64,000 bases of DNA from Drosophila pseudoobscura (taxonomy: Eukaryota; Arthropoda; Insecta; Diptera; Drosophilidae), in the NCBI RefSeq assembly GCF_009870125.1, contig NC_046679.1, forward strand, positions 9,858,001 through 9,922,000, given 5' to 3'. The notes under the pieces are model-generated. The model did no database searches, had not been told where the DNA came from, and saw only the letters and a list, made by a program, of their open reading frames with translations. This document shows positions 23,901 to 34,256 of the stretch, in pieces. The translations under genes were made by a program, and so were the position numbers. Position 1 is the stretch's first letter. Each line of letters begins with the position of its first letter.

Positions 23901-25297
23901 TGCCACTTTATCCTTTTCCAGTCTATGTCTCTATAACTAATCCAATTGTATCTCGTATCTTTTCATGTCGCTCTCCAGGCTACAGCAGCAATACACATGA
24001 ACGACCCAACAACAGCCCGCCCCCGCAGCAGCAACAGCAGCAGCAGAATCACAACACGAACACGAACAACAGCAGTGGCAACAGCAGCAACAATTCGATG
24101 CTGCCACCTGCTGTGCAACAGCAGAGCTCCAGCGACAGTAACAACACCAGCAACAACAACAACAGCAACAACACGAATCCAAGCAACAATAATAACAATA
24201 ACAACAACATCAACTACCAATTGGCCGCCATTTCCGCCATATACCACCAGCATCAGGTGAAAGAGGAGCCCGGAACGCAGAACGGAAGCGGTGGCGGCAG
24301 TGGCGGCTCCTATGCGTCAGGGCCGAATGGCAGCCAGAACGATCCCACCGATCTCAGTAGCTATGGCCTGCCACCGCATCTTGCCGCCGCCTACAGCGGA
24401 GGAGCAGGCAGTGGCAGCAGCAGCGGGGGAGGAGGCACAGCCTCCAATGGGGGTGGAGCGGCGGGGGATGACAGCGATTACCACAGCACCATCTCGGCGC
24501 AGGAGCACCAGAGCCAGGCCTCGAGCGGAGGCAACGGCAGTGGCAACAACAGCAGCGGCAACAGCAATGGCTACGGCATGGATGGAAGTCCGGACTTTTA
24601 CAACTCGTATGGACGGGGACGCTACCACGACTATCCGCCAGAGTTCACGCCCTACGATGCCCAGCCCTTCCAGTCGATGGGCGCCCAACCGACGGCCATG
24701 GATCAGTGGGGGGCACACACGCACCCACATCCGGCGGCATACATGAGCACCCTGGGGCTGGACAAGTCGCTGCTCGGTGGCTACACGACGCAGGGCGGAG
24801 TGCCGTGCTTCACGGGCTCCGGACCCATCCAGCTGTGGCAGTTTCTGCTCGAACTGCTGCTGGACAAGACGTGCCAGAGCTTCATCTCGTGGACAGGCGA
24901 TGGCTGGGAGTTTAAGCTAACAGATCCAGATGAGGTAAGTCCTTGGAAGGATATCCTTGGATGGGCAGCCGCTAATCCCCATTGTCTCTCTCTTTTTAGG
25001 TGGCACGTCGCTGGGGCATACGTAAGAACAAGCCCAAGATGAACTACGAGAAGCTGAGTCGCGGCCTGAGGTACTACTACGACAAGAACATCATCCACAA
25101 GACGGCGGGCAAGCGCTATGTCTACCGCTTTGTCTGCGATCTCCAGAATCTAGTTGGGTAGGTCTCCCATACTCTTTTGGAACCCTTTTCAAAACAGTAG
25201 CTAATGAATGTATCTTTTTCTTTCGATTTACAGCCACACCCCTGAGGAGCTGGTGGCCAAGTACGATCTAAAGATTGAGAAGAAGGATGTGGACTAG
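20929..25297 (+). CDS. pnt: Pointed P1, ETS-domain transcription activator
   Basis: Coding exons are 20929-21634, 23979-24934, 25000-25157 and 25234-25297, all with GT/AG borders and consistent phases (1, 0, 2), giving 627 residues. The N-terminus [15 protein letters not shown] matches the P1 form. Residues 1-235 are P1-specific, with polyQ, polyH and Ser/Gly tracts. The shared exon adds Q-, N-, G- and S-rich linker, and the ETS DNA-binding domain occupies about residues 517-602 ([13 protein letters not shown], then the recognition-helix region [12 protein letters not shown]). The C-terminus is KIEKKDVD. Pointed is the nuclear effector of Ras/MAPK signalling and binds GGAA/T sites. P1 lacks the PNT domain and is constitutively active in D. 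melanogaster. The P1 exon lies inside the large intron of the long isoform, so P1 has its own promoter. Confidence 0.96.
21635..22049 (+). other. pnt: Start of P1 intron
   Basis: Begins with donor GTCAGC after the P1 exon. Noncoding, with a CT run at 21813-21830 and no sign of an exon. Confidence 0.6.
22050..22982 (+). repeat. Degenerate AAAGATACA repeat field in the P1 intron
   Basis: About 20 GATAC pentamers, mostly as AAAGATACA or TAGATACA, are spread over some 930 bp on the + strand with few reverse copies until the end. It closes with an inverted pair near 22934-22978 (AGAGATACAGATAC against GTATCTCTGTATCTCT). A 114-codon frame at 22648-22992 is a by-product of the repeat, being Lys/Tyr/Thr-rich without a domain. 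Confidence 0.65.
22983..23978 (+). other. pnt: End of P1 intron
   Basis: Noncoding. GA tract 23218-23238, TGTATCT words at 23118-23141, 23274-23284 and 23459-23508. The 3' end is a pyrimidine-rich stretch closing with CTCTCCAG at 23971-23978, the acceptor of the shared pnt exon. Confidence 0.6.
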
Positions 25298-26420
25298 CAG
25301 GAGAGCAGCACGGAAGCTGCCTGAACGATGAATTGCAGCAGCAGCAGCCGCAGCCGCAGCGGCAGTTGGAGCAGCCGTCGAAGGGGGTTGAGAGTCAGAG
25401 CTGCTTCCCGCAGCAGCAGCGGCAGCGGCAGCAGCAGCCACGGATTGTACTCAACAAAAAACAGAGAAATATATTGTTTAAATCAGCGTGATGTTAGCTT
25501 TTAAGCAGCAAGCAGTACCACCCACCACACCCACCAGCCCCCCCAAGAACTGCGATCTTGCAACGAGATTAAAGTGTTCCCGCCCCGTAAACAGAACCCT
25601 TTCCAACCATCAATTTGTTAATTGTAATTATTGTGTAAAAATTAGACTTTTGAATTAATTTGAAATTAATTTAAAATATTCGTACTTGCATAAGACTAAG
25701 ATTTAAGGAATTTCGTAGTCCCCCCCACCAAATCCTTCTGTAGCATCAAGAACAAGAGAATGAAAAACCAGTTAAAATTCGAAGAAAATTCTGTGTGTGT
25801 GCGTGTGTGTGTTTGTGTGTGCAATGCGAATGCGACGATTGATTTAGAGGCCATAAACAATATATAAAAAAAAGCAATGTGTCCCCCAAAAAGTGATATT
25901 AGAGCGCAACATATTCTCTGTTGAAATAATCATTTTCTTAACCCACAAGCAACATTTCAGAATCATTCAATCTTCAAGGTGTAAATATTGTAAGAAGAAA
26001 GATGATGTATAGGAAGTATAGGAACCCCCGAACAGCCCCCCTAGTATTTATATGATAACTACATAAGCTCTCCCGTCTGTATCCCTGTATCTGTATCTTG
26101 TGCGTGCTTCCGTGCGATCCCAAAAGTTTTAAACAAAAGCAAAGTTGATCCATTTAACTAAAGAACTCTTTTATATAAATACTATATACATATGTAGGAT
26201 ATAGTATCCCATAGGTTAGGCCATACTTAAGTCGTAGCTCTTAGATGCTTAGCCACGTATTAAACGTAAGCACACATATACTATATATAATACAGATATA
26301 TAGCATATGCGCATATATATGTAGAGCAATTCTAAAATATTGTATTTATATACATCGTAATATTAAAGAACTAAAATACGATAAACACAAACATTAAATA
26401 AAAGCAAGAAAAATCATTCA
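25298..26420 (+). other. pnt: pointed 3' untranslated region
   Basis: Follows the TAG at 25295-25297. It begins with GCAGCA/GCC repeats, becomes AT-rich, has a GTGTGT run (25792-25821), and ends with AATAAA at 26397-26402. The putative start site of the next gene is only about 80 bp beyond this signal. Confidence 0.75.
26397..26402 (+). terminator. pnt: Polyadenylation signal of pointed (AATAAA)
   Basis: Canonical AATAAA about 1.1 kb after the stop, in AT-rich sequence and immediately before the next gene. It is the last canonical signal before that gene. Confidence 0.6.
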
Positions 26421-26475
26421 AACATAGTTATCCATGAATATATTGCTGAGTCGTATCTTTGTCACTGTTATTCCG

Positions 26476-26551
26476 TTATTTCAGTACGTCATTTCTATTC
26501 CAAAATTTCCATTCATAATTGAAGAAAAAAATATTTTTAAAATCAGGCGAA
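26476..26551 (+). promoter_or_regulatory. Probable GDH promoter and initiator
   Basis: Only about 150 bp separate the pnt polyadenylation signal from this gene's ATG. An initiator-like TCAGT lies at 26481-26485. There is no TATA box. Very short TATA-less promoters are typical of Drosophila testis genes, which fits the proposed identity but does not prove it. Confidence 0.4.
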
Positions 26552-28340
26552 ATGCTACGCAATTTAACAATGACGCTGTTTAAGCAGCGACCGCAACAGA
26601 CAAAGTCGCAGTCGCAGATACAAGGCCACAGGTACGAGCACAAGATGCCCGAGCATCTGAAGAAGGTGGCCACCGACAAGGATCCAGAGTTCTCGTCCAT
26701 GGTCCTGTACTACTACCATCAGGCGGCCCAGGCCATGGAGTCGGAGCTGGTGAAGGAAATGGGCAAGCACTCACACATGAAGCCCGAGGCGCGACAGGCA
26801 CGCGTCTCGGCGATCCTCAATCTGATTGGCAGCGTCACCACCTCCGTGGAGGTGAGCTTTCCGATCATCAAGGGCAATGGTGCCTACGAGATAATCACGG
26901 GATATCGGGCCCATCATATACGCAATCGTCTCCCACTCAAGGGAGGTAAGTTTTGAAGATCTGTATCCCCGGAGATACAGTATCTCATCTGCTTTCCATA
27001 GGCATCCGCTTTGCCATGGATGTGGACGAGAATGAGGTCAAGGCCTTGGCCGCCATCATGACCTTCAAGTGCGCCTGCGTTAACCTGCCCTATGGCGGCT
27101 CCAAGGGCGGCGTTCGCATCGATCCCAAGAAGTACAGCGTGTCGGAGCTGCAGACCATCACGCGTCGCTACACGATGGAGCTGCTCAAGCGTAACATGAT
27201 CGGACCGGGCATCGATGTGCCCGCCCCGGATGTGAACACCAGCGGACGCGAGATGAGCTGGATGGTGGACCAGTACATGAAGACCTTTGGCTACAAGGAC
27301 ATCAATGCAGCGGCCATTTGTACGGGCAAGCCGGTGCACATTGGCGGCATCAATGGACGCAACTCGGCCACGGGACGCGGCGTGTGGAAGGCCGGGGATC
27401 TGTTCTTGCAGGACAAGGATTGGATGGACATGCTCAAGTGGAAGACGGGCTGGAAGGACAAGAAGGTCATTGTCCAAGGCTTCGGCAATGTGGGCTCCTT
27501 TGCCGCCAAATTTGTTCATGAGGCAGGGGCCAAGCTTATTGGTGTAAAGGAGCTTGATACCCAGCTCTTTAACAAAGATGGCATCGACATTAATGTAAGT
27601 CTATAGATCAAAAGCTGAAACATGGTACTCATGGCTCTTTTCTGCAGGATTTGATAGCCTACAAGGCGGAAAAGAAAACAATCAAGGGCTACTCCAAGGC
27701 GCAAGAGTCCAAGGAGGATCTCTTGGAAGCCGAATGCGATATCCTGATGCCCTGCGCCACACAGAAAGTCATAACCAGCGAGAATGCCGCCAAGGTCAAG
27801 GCCAAACTGATCCTTGAGGGAGCCAATGGACCCACGACTCCCGCCGGCGAGAAGATCCTCATCGACAAGGGCGTCCTCCTGGTGCCCGATCTGTACTGCA
27901 ATGCAGGTGGTGTCACCGTCTCGTACTTCGAGTATCTCAAGAACATCAACCACGTCTCCTACGGCAAGATGAACTCCAAGACCACTTCCCAGTTGATCCA
28001 CGAGGTGATCAACTCCATCAATGAGTCGCTCAATCGCTGTCCCGGTTCTGAATTTGTAAGTTCATCACACGCAGATGTGCATCCTCTCTAATTCCCTACT
28101 TTTCCCAATCCGTAGCCCGAGATTGAGCCCAACGAACGCCTCATACGCATACGCGACTGCACCAAGGAGGCCGAGATCGTGGATGCCGCTCTTCAGACTG
28201 TGATGGAGTCGGCCGCCGCTGGTATCAAGACCACCGCCAACAAATTCGAGACGTGCAACGATCTGCGCAAAGCCGCCTACATATATTCCGTCTTCAAGAT
28301 CTTCAATGCCGTCGAGAGCTCCGGCATTTCCCAACAGTAG
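26552..28340 (+). CDS. bb8: Glutamate dehydrogenase, probable testis paralogue (bb8-like)
   Basis: Coding exons are 26552-26945, 27002-27594, 27648-28055 and 28116-28340, giving 539 residues. I chose the ATG at 26552 ([16 protein letters not shown]); the open frame extends upstream without an ATG. The Arg/Lys-rich, Gln-containing N-terminus could be a mitochondrial presequence. The Glu/Leu/Phe/Val dehydrogenase dimerisation region includes [10 protein letters not shown] with the catalytic lysine at residue 166. The Rossmann NAD(P) site GFGNVG lies at 291-296, followed by [18 protein letters not shown], as in GDH. The enzyme converts glutamate and 2-oxoglutarate reversibly in the mitochondrial matrix. 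D. melanogaster has a ubiquitous Gdh and a testis-specific paralogue, bb8 (big bubble 8). Position next to pnt and divergence from the broad form favour bb8; paralogue choice is inference. Confidence 0.9.
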
Positions 28341-29140
28341 TCCCCATATGATCCTGATTATATAGCATTGCAATTAATGTCCAAAATTTTTAAATATCTT
28401 TATACAAAATGTTTCTGTTTAAGAAGGCGATTTATTTAAATATATAATAGAATATAGTTAGTTAACTGAGCAATCTAGAGATTTAATTGATACAAAAACA
28501 GGCTAATTTCATGTGATTAGGAGTCGAAATTGTGCTTAGAGCTGGCCCCTATCTTAGAGAACAGTCCCTTTGTGGAATGAAGTACATAAACCCTCAAAAG
28601 AATCCACTTTCTACCACTAAAAATGGGTATTCGGGAGCTACAACTTACGAAGCTTTAATCTTGAGGCGTTTGTACCTTAAACTTGTATTCTTAGACTAAA
28701 GGAATGAATGAAAACTAAGGCAAAACTAAGCATGTGATGTCTTGAAAGCAATATAGAAGTTTTAGATGTAAAAGCTTAAGAATGAGACCATTATAATGTG
28801 GATTTAGGCAAGAGCCCTGCTGCATTATATCACTCATAAAAGTATATCCATGAGGCTCCATTCGAAACTGACAAATGTATACTTTACTTATCCCCTTTTG
28901 GGTTTCGTTTAAATAGTACCTCTAGGATTATAAGTCACTCTCACATAATCAGTTAACAATTTGGTATTGATCAAAAGTATACGGAAATTCCTAGCATTCA
29001 CAAGGGCGCAGAACCCACCCACAAAACTGAAAAAAACCTTGTTCGCTGTCACACTTCAGATCGATAAGAGATTATTTATTCGATAGTTATTATTTTTTTT
29101 GGGTTTTGAGTTAAAGAAATTCTAGAGGTTCAACCACAAA
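28341..29140 (+). other. Intergenic region between GDH and the coiled-coil gene
   Basis: About 800 bp, AT-rich, no coding signal. The first part would be the GDH 3' UTR, but I see no canonical AATAAA close to the stop. Near 29042-29100 the words GTCACACTTCAG and ATCGATAAGAG may mark the next promoter, with an initiator-like TTCAGA. Confidence 0.4.
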
Positions 29141-30793
29141 ATGGACGACATACAGCCGTTCAACAAGACGGAGTTCCTGGAGGGCTACCTGATGAAGCAC
29201 AAGGAGCTGGGGAAGCGACAGCGCGAGTACAAGAAGATCCTCTCGGGAAAGTTGAAGTCGCGTAAGGAGACAATCATCGAGGCGAGCTATGAGAATGCCA
29301 TCGATCAGCTGGAGGATGAGAAGAACGATCTGAGGGCCCAGATCTGGGTGGCCAGCGGGACAACGCACCAGAAGAACAACCAGCGGTACTTGGAGCTCAT
29401 CCGCTGCCATGTGGACTGCCAGGAGAACCTCGCTCAGGACCTGAGCACCCTCAAGACCTCAATCACGAACATGGAGCGCGAGATAAGTCGCGTCAGCAAG
29501 CAGATCTACAACCTGAACCGCATCACGGTCCCCGACAATCAGCACCAGGCTCATGTGGGACGCGTGCGCAAGAAGATGACCATTTTGGAGAACTCCCTGG
29601 AGGTGGGAGTGCGCCAGGAGTGCGGCTTCACGGCGGCCAATGCAGAGCTAAGGGAGCAGCTCATCCGCATCCTCAACCACCGCACCTTCTTCAACGATTC
29701 CTACACGAAGATGGTTCAGAAACTGAACAGCGACAAGAAGTATCTGATAGATCTCATCGAGTACGCACTGAACACGTTCGATGGGTGCATCGATGTCTAC
29801 GAGAAGATCGACAACATCGCCAAGCGGGAGGCCAAGGAGCGGGAGGTGCGACGCGTCGAGATGCAGGGCATCATGCGGCGGGTGGCCGCCGATGGGGACA
29901 ACTCGGCCTTCCTCGAGTGCAAGGCCAAGCCACGAGAGCTGGCGGACCTCCAGCCCAAGGAGTACCGCCGACGGGACGAGTTCCGGCGGCTGCACAACAA
30001 GAAGATCAATCTGTACAACTCGGTGCTGCAGAAGATCCTCGACTACACGGACTCCAACAACGTGGAGGAGGTGATCGAGAAGTTCCAGCAGCAGGAGAGC
30101 CTCTACTACTCGTTCTTCAACTACGCCAACGAGATGTCCTACCACATCACGCTGCTGAACAACTCGGTGAACCGCCTCTTCGAGGACATTATTTCCCTCA
30201 AGCGGGAAAACTCCAGCAGCCTGCAGGATCAGCTTGATCAGATCGCCAACCTCGAGTTGCAGGTCAGCCGCAAACAGGAATCCAACATGGAGCTGCACAA
30301 GGCCCGCGAGAGCAACGATGCCCGTCTGGAGAACCTGCTCCAGGGTCTCGAGACCGTCTGCGAGATGTGCTCCATCGATGCCTCACCGCTGGCTCTCCTC
30401 CTCGGCGACCACACCCACGTCAATCTGGTCAACTTCAGTCGCTTCTGCAAGCTGCTCGAGATGCGCGTCCAGGAACTCACCGCCAGCGTCTACGTGATGG
30501 AGCGCCAGGACGAGGGCCGCTTCGACTATGTGGTCAAGCAGATCGAGAAGATCTGCGAGCTGCCCACCGATCTCAACGACATAGTGCTCACCCAGCAGTG
30601 TCCGGAGTGCGCCGAGGGCGAGGCCTTCAACATGGACGACGGCGGCGACGGCGTCCTCATCCACACCGTCACCGAGGCCAAGAAGAAGCTCTACGAGAAG
30701 GTCACCCAGCCGGAGATGCAGTACCGCCTGCACAGCATCAGCCAGTGCCGTCTGCCACGCTCTCGCCTTCTGGCCGCCAAGAGGAATATGTAG
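29141..30793 (+). CDS. Coiled-coil protein, outer dynein arm docking complex type (CCDC63/CCDC114-like)
   Basis: A single uninterrupted frame of 550 residues starts at ATG 29141 (context ACAAA-ATG) and ends at TAG. Almost the whole protein is charged heptad-like alpha-helix (KELGKRQREYKKILSGKLKSR is an example of its charge pattern), with a probable central coiled coil over residues 10-230 and another around 270-420. The pattern YENAIDQLEDEKNDLRAQI, then LNRITVPDNQHQ and FNDSYTKMVQKL, resembles the ODAD1/CCDC63/Chlamydomonas DC2 family, which anchors outer dynein arms to ciliary or flagellar doublets. In flies, motile axonemes occur in sperm and chordotonal neurons, so sperm-tail function is likely. 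The C-terminal 80 residues contain a CPEC pair and a basic end (RSRLLAAKRNM). High GC3 and lack of introns fit a recently retroposed or male germline gene. The family call is by memory of pattern, not a search. Confidence 0.75.
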   Translation: MDDIQPFNKTEFLEGYLMKHKELGKRQREYKKILSGKLKSRKETIIEASYENAIDQLEDEKNDLRAQIWVASGTTHQKNNQRYLELIRCHVDCQENLAQDLSTLKTSITNMEREISRVSKQIYNLNRITVPDNQHQAHVGRVRKKMTILENSLEVGVRQECGFTAANAELREQLIRILNHRTFFNDSYTKMVQKLNSDKKYLIDLIEYALNTFDGCIDVYEKIDNIAKREAKEREVRRVEMQGIMRRVAADGDNSAFLECKAKPRELADLQPKEYRRRDEFRRLHNKKINLYNSVLQKILDYTDSNNVEEVIEKFQQQESLYYSFFNYANEMSYHITLLNNSVNRLFEDIISLKRENSSSLQDQLDQIANLELQVSRKQESNMELHKARESNDARLENLLQGLETVCEMCSIDASPLALLLGDHTHVNLVNFSRFCKLLEMRVQELTASVYVMERQDEGRFDYVVKQIEKICELPTDLNDIVLTQQCPECAEGEAFNMDDGGDGVLIHTVTEAKKKLYEKVTQPEMQYRLHSISQCRLPRSRLLAAKRNM

Positions 30794-31488
30794 ATTATCA
30801 GTTCCTCTTCAAATCTGTTTGGTTTTAAATATAATACAAGTATTGTCAACATTATTGGGGCTATAATTTCATTGGTTTAAAGTTTATTAATAGATTTGTG
30901 GGTCTCTGATCCTGCTAACCACCTTGGAGATCATCCAAAAATTATATTTTCACGATATCAAGGATCTATGGGTACATGGCTCTGCAGCTTCGTTTCACGA
31001 AGGGTAAACGATTCATGGAGTCCTCAGAGAATCCTCAATCTTTAATACTAGAGCACTATTTACAGTCGTTTTTTAATAGAAAAACGTTTCATTGGAGACG
31101 ACAAAGATCTCTACTCCAAGCATATGAAACTCTCTGAAGCCCCAACTTTGATTCCTACTTTCATTCGTGTTCTTTTATATACGACTATGACATAAATCGA
31201 TGTAAAATCTATTCTCTCCTCATTCCAAAACCATTTAGAGTAAGTACATATCTTTTAACGATCCATCACTTCGAAGCCTGAAACTTCAGCTGCTATCCTC
31301 TTAAAATTTGCAATAGTTTCTTCACTTCTTGTTAACATTTTATTAAATTATTTTAAGTCTAAACATCAGGTAAAGATTGATAGATTCATAGATGCTTGTT
31401 GGTATGGGGGATGCTTTAAATAGTTTTGAGCGTTGGTGATTCGTTATATCTAGTAGATTCTTTTGGTTCATTGGAGATTGGATCATTC
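30794..31488. other. Convergent intergenic region with both 3' ends
   Basis: The coiled-coil gene (+) and the astacin gene (-) converge here. A minus-strand AATAAA (TTTATT at 31339-31344 on the + strand) sits about 145 bp beyond the astacin stop and is a good polyadenylation signal for it. For the coiled-coil gene only a variant AATACA near 30833 is visible. The rest is AT-rich without genes. Confidence 0.5.
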
Positions 31489-32626
31489 CTACTTCTGGGT
31501 GGATTCCTGCTTCTGGTCCTCCTCCTCTCCCAGACCCAAGCCGCTGATGAGGCCGCCGAGGAAGCTGTCCACAATGGGATTTCCGCTGCCAGCAGTGGGA
31601 ACAGCACCAGGAGCCGTGATAGGCGAGGATGGGAAGGAGGGACTGGCACCCACCGATCCACAGTCGTACATGCGATTGAGCTTCTGAATGTCCAGGTCGG
31701 AGAAGCCATTACGCTGGCCCATTTGGTCAGCCCCATTGGATTGCTGTGGAAAGAAGGATAATGGATATCAGTCAGAAGCAATAAGCGTATCTTCGAGCAC
31801 CTACCATCGGTACAATGGTGGGCTGTCCGTTGATGGAGAAGGCGTTCTTCGAGTAGTGCATCACACTGCCATAGTCGTAGGGCACTCCAAAAGCCTCGGT
31901 GCGGGCGGCCTTCTCGAAGTTGTTCATCGCCGAGGACTGCACGTTGCCGTACTGGATGGCCACGTAGCCGTCGCGTTCCATGCGGTTCTGTTCGTGCAGG
32001 AATCCCAAGGCGTGCATCAGCTCGTGCATGGCCGTTCCGGGGCGGCTGAGGCATCCGGGACTCTGGAGATTCACCTCCTGCTTGCCGCCAACGCGTCCGA
32101 CGGATGACCAGCAGCCGGAGTTGCCGCTCACGATGGAGATGTAGTCGCGCTGGGAGCTGCGCTGCACGAAGCGGATGCAGGTGCGGCGGTGGTACTCAGC
32201 GATGGCATTCTCGATGGTGGCCCTGTCGCGGGCACTGAATGCGCCGCGGATCTCGTAGGGAATCACGCCCTGGGGCCAGCGGGAGGACTGGGTGGGCAAG
32301 CCATTTTTCATGATCAGGTCTGTCTGGGGCACGAGCATGTCGCCCTCCAGGTAGCTGCCCAGTTCCTCAGGATTCACCTTATCGGAGTCCGCACTGAAGT
32401 TGCCCACGAGGACGGCCGTCAACTCCTGGTCTGGTTTTCCGAACAGCGATGCGCCCAGGGGCGCCAGATCGATGATGTCCTTGCCCAGGACGGGTGGCGC
32501 CTCCTCAATTCCATTTCCCGGCAGCTCCACCACCTCCGTGTCGTCGTCATCATCGTAGGACACTGCCAAAGGCACTGCATGGCAGATGGCCAAGCCCAAA
32601 GCTACTAGGAGAATCACTCTATTCAT
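31489..32626 (-). CDS. Secreted astacin (M12A) zinc metalloprotease
   Basis: Two coding exons, 31805-32626 and 31489-31743, joined in phase 0, give 358 residues. Residues 1-18 or so form a signal peptide (MNRVILLVALGLAICHA). The propeptide (to about residue 114) contains YLEGDM, whose Asp fits the aspartate switch that blocks zinc in astacin zymogens. The catalytic domain has the zinc signature HELMHALGFLHE at 201-212 followed by QNR, and the Met-turn SVMHY at 254-258 with the zinc-ligand Tyr. Family cysteines are at 150, 172 and 192 and in the second exon (MYDCGS). A Gly/Ser/Pro-rich tail ends EEEDQKQESTQK. It should be an extracellular or gut endopeptidase. The neighbour Cdc16 is CG6759 in D. 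melanogaster, and I think this corresponds to CG6763, but I did not verify it. Confidence 0.93.
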
Positions 32627-32710
32627 GGTTTCGATTGGTTGTATTGGTTGCTTGTGTTTGCTGATTGGAATGCGTCGTTGGACTGTGGTTGAGTTCTGGT
32701 CGGGATCGGG

Positions 32711-32718
32711 CTTATATA
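32711..32718 (-). promoter_or_regulatory. TATA box of the astacin gene
   Basis: On the minus strand TATATAAG lies 85 bp upstream of the ATG, placing a start site near 32685 and a short leader with no upstream ATG that I can see. A strong TATA box fits a regulated, tissue-restricted secreted enzyme. Confidence 0.75.
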
Positions 32719-33054
32719 TCCCCCGATGGCCAGCATAATCTCGCGGGCCCCCAACTCTTTATCGGACGCGGCGGCCGGCGGCTTTCATATGCATAAACAT
32801 GTTTTCCCCACAGACCTTCGCGGGTCTCGTAGTCGTCGTGTACCCGTACTCCCATTCGCAATCGTCATCGTCTCTGGTTTTGTCACACGCTTTATGGCTG
32901 TATGGCTCTGCAAATATTTGGGCCTGTGGTTCCTCCGTTCTGTTCGGTGCTGTTCTCCTCCAGCTATTGCCATAAAGTGTATCAGTAGTTTGTTTGCATA
33001 TCCAAAAGTTAAGTTTAACGACACTTAATTCGTGATTTTTCGCCGCCCCCAAAC

Positions 33055-33076
33055 GATAACCGATAAGAGCATTATC
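33055..33076 (-). promoter_or_regulatory. Cluster of GATA motifs upstream of the astacin gene
   Basis: Three GATAA motifs lie within 22 bp (33055-33059, 33062-33066 on the + strand; 33072-33076 reversed), about 370 bp upstream of the inferred start. A fourth lies near 32759 close to the TATA box. GATA factors drive midgut digestive genes in flies, so this may be an enhancer. The link to expression is inference. Confidence 0.45.
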
Positions 33077-33079
33077 TTA

Positions 33080-34256
33080 CAGCCCGGCGACCTCTTAGCT
33101 TTATGGATGATACTATTCTGGAATATTTTGCCTGTGATTTAGAGTGGAACATTATAATAGGAAGCTCTTAAATAATTCATGTTCAAGGAAGTTCTAACAC
33201 GCGCTCGAGTACAAGACGAATGGCATTGAAGTTGGGTTCTGTACATGAACGATTAAGGAAGACGGAAGATGATAGTACGTTGAGGTCTGTTATTCAATAG
33301 CAGTTTAAGATGGAAGTACTTTCAGTTCATGGATACAAAAACCTGAATATGGCAGTTTAGCACTTTTCGAATCAACAAAACAATTGGAGGATCCTTAAAA
33401 TGAAAGTCAGTGTTGTTTTTGGATCGAAAATCTATAGAGGAAGTTTCAAGATAGAAATTTTGTCCAATTCTTTAACTTACAAAGATTGGGATTGCCAAGA
33501 TTTTCACTTTTTGAACCCACAAGATGGTAGTTTTTCAGTTTTTTCAGTTTGGGAAACGATTGCGCAATCCATTTAGATGAAAGTACTTTCGTTTTTATGA
33601 TACATAAATATTTAATAAATGAGGTTCTTTCACTTTTTCTATTGAAAATCATAGAACACTCAAAATGAGAGTTCTTTGATGCACGAATCCATTAGTGAAT
33701 TATAGAGTTTCGTTCAGTTATTCGATTGATGGACATGCACGATGGAAGTACTCTCGGTTTTTCAATAACCAAACTTATCGCAAATCCATCAATATAGTGG
33801 CTTCCGTTCACTTCTTAAATTACCAAAACTTATCTTACACAAAACTGCGTTTCCTTTTTAACAAAATTTAGTTAGAATTATAATGTATAATTACAGAATA
33901 ATAAGTAGAACTTGGAGACCCCACGTAATGGGCACTAAGACGAGTATGTTTTGAAATGAGACTTATTCGCACTCTTAAATACTAAACGACTAAAAATGGT
34001 ATTCACAAATGTTGGCACAACGCATGACGGCGGCGTCGGCGACTTCAAATGGAAATGCGGGGGAAAAACATCACTAACTGGAGAAATCCCAAGCCTCTGC
34101 CCCTGCCACTGCCTCATTAAAAGATCGTAGAAGAACGAACATCTGTGTGTGCCGTAGGCAAGAAATTAAGTTCAAGTGCATGGAACACACGCAGAAACGC
34201 ACCAGCAAACGATCGATGTAACAATGGATGGGTTGGGATGGCATTGGGTTTGAGAA
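33080..34256. repeat. Intergenic region with degenerate GATGGAAGTACTTTC repeats
   Basis: Between the astacin 5' end and the Cdc16 3' end. GATGGAAGTACTTTC-like words occur at 33309, 33576 and 33741, with weaker variants (AATGAAAGT, AATGAGAGTTC, AAGATGGTAGTTTTTCAG) between them. This suggests an old repeated unit of roughly 130-270 bp. No coding frame is supported. The right part (33850-34256) should contain the Cdc16 3' UTR, but no clear AATAAA is visible on the minus strand. Confidence 0.4.

Noticed and set aside
26914-27519. 201-codon minus-strand frame over the GDH gene
   Set aside because: Shadow of the GC-rich third codon positions of the real gene. The same applies to the antisense frames over the coiled-coil, Cdc16 and orb exons.
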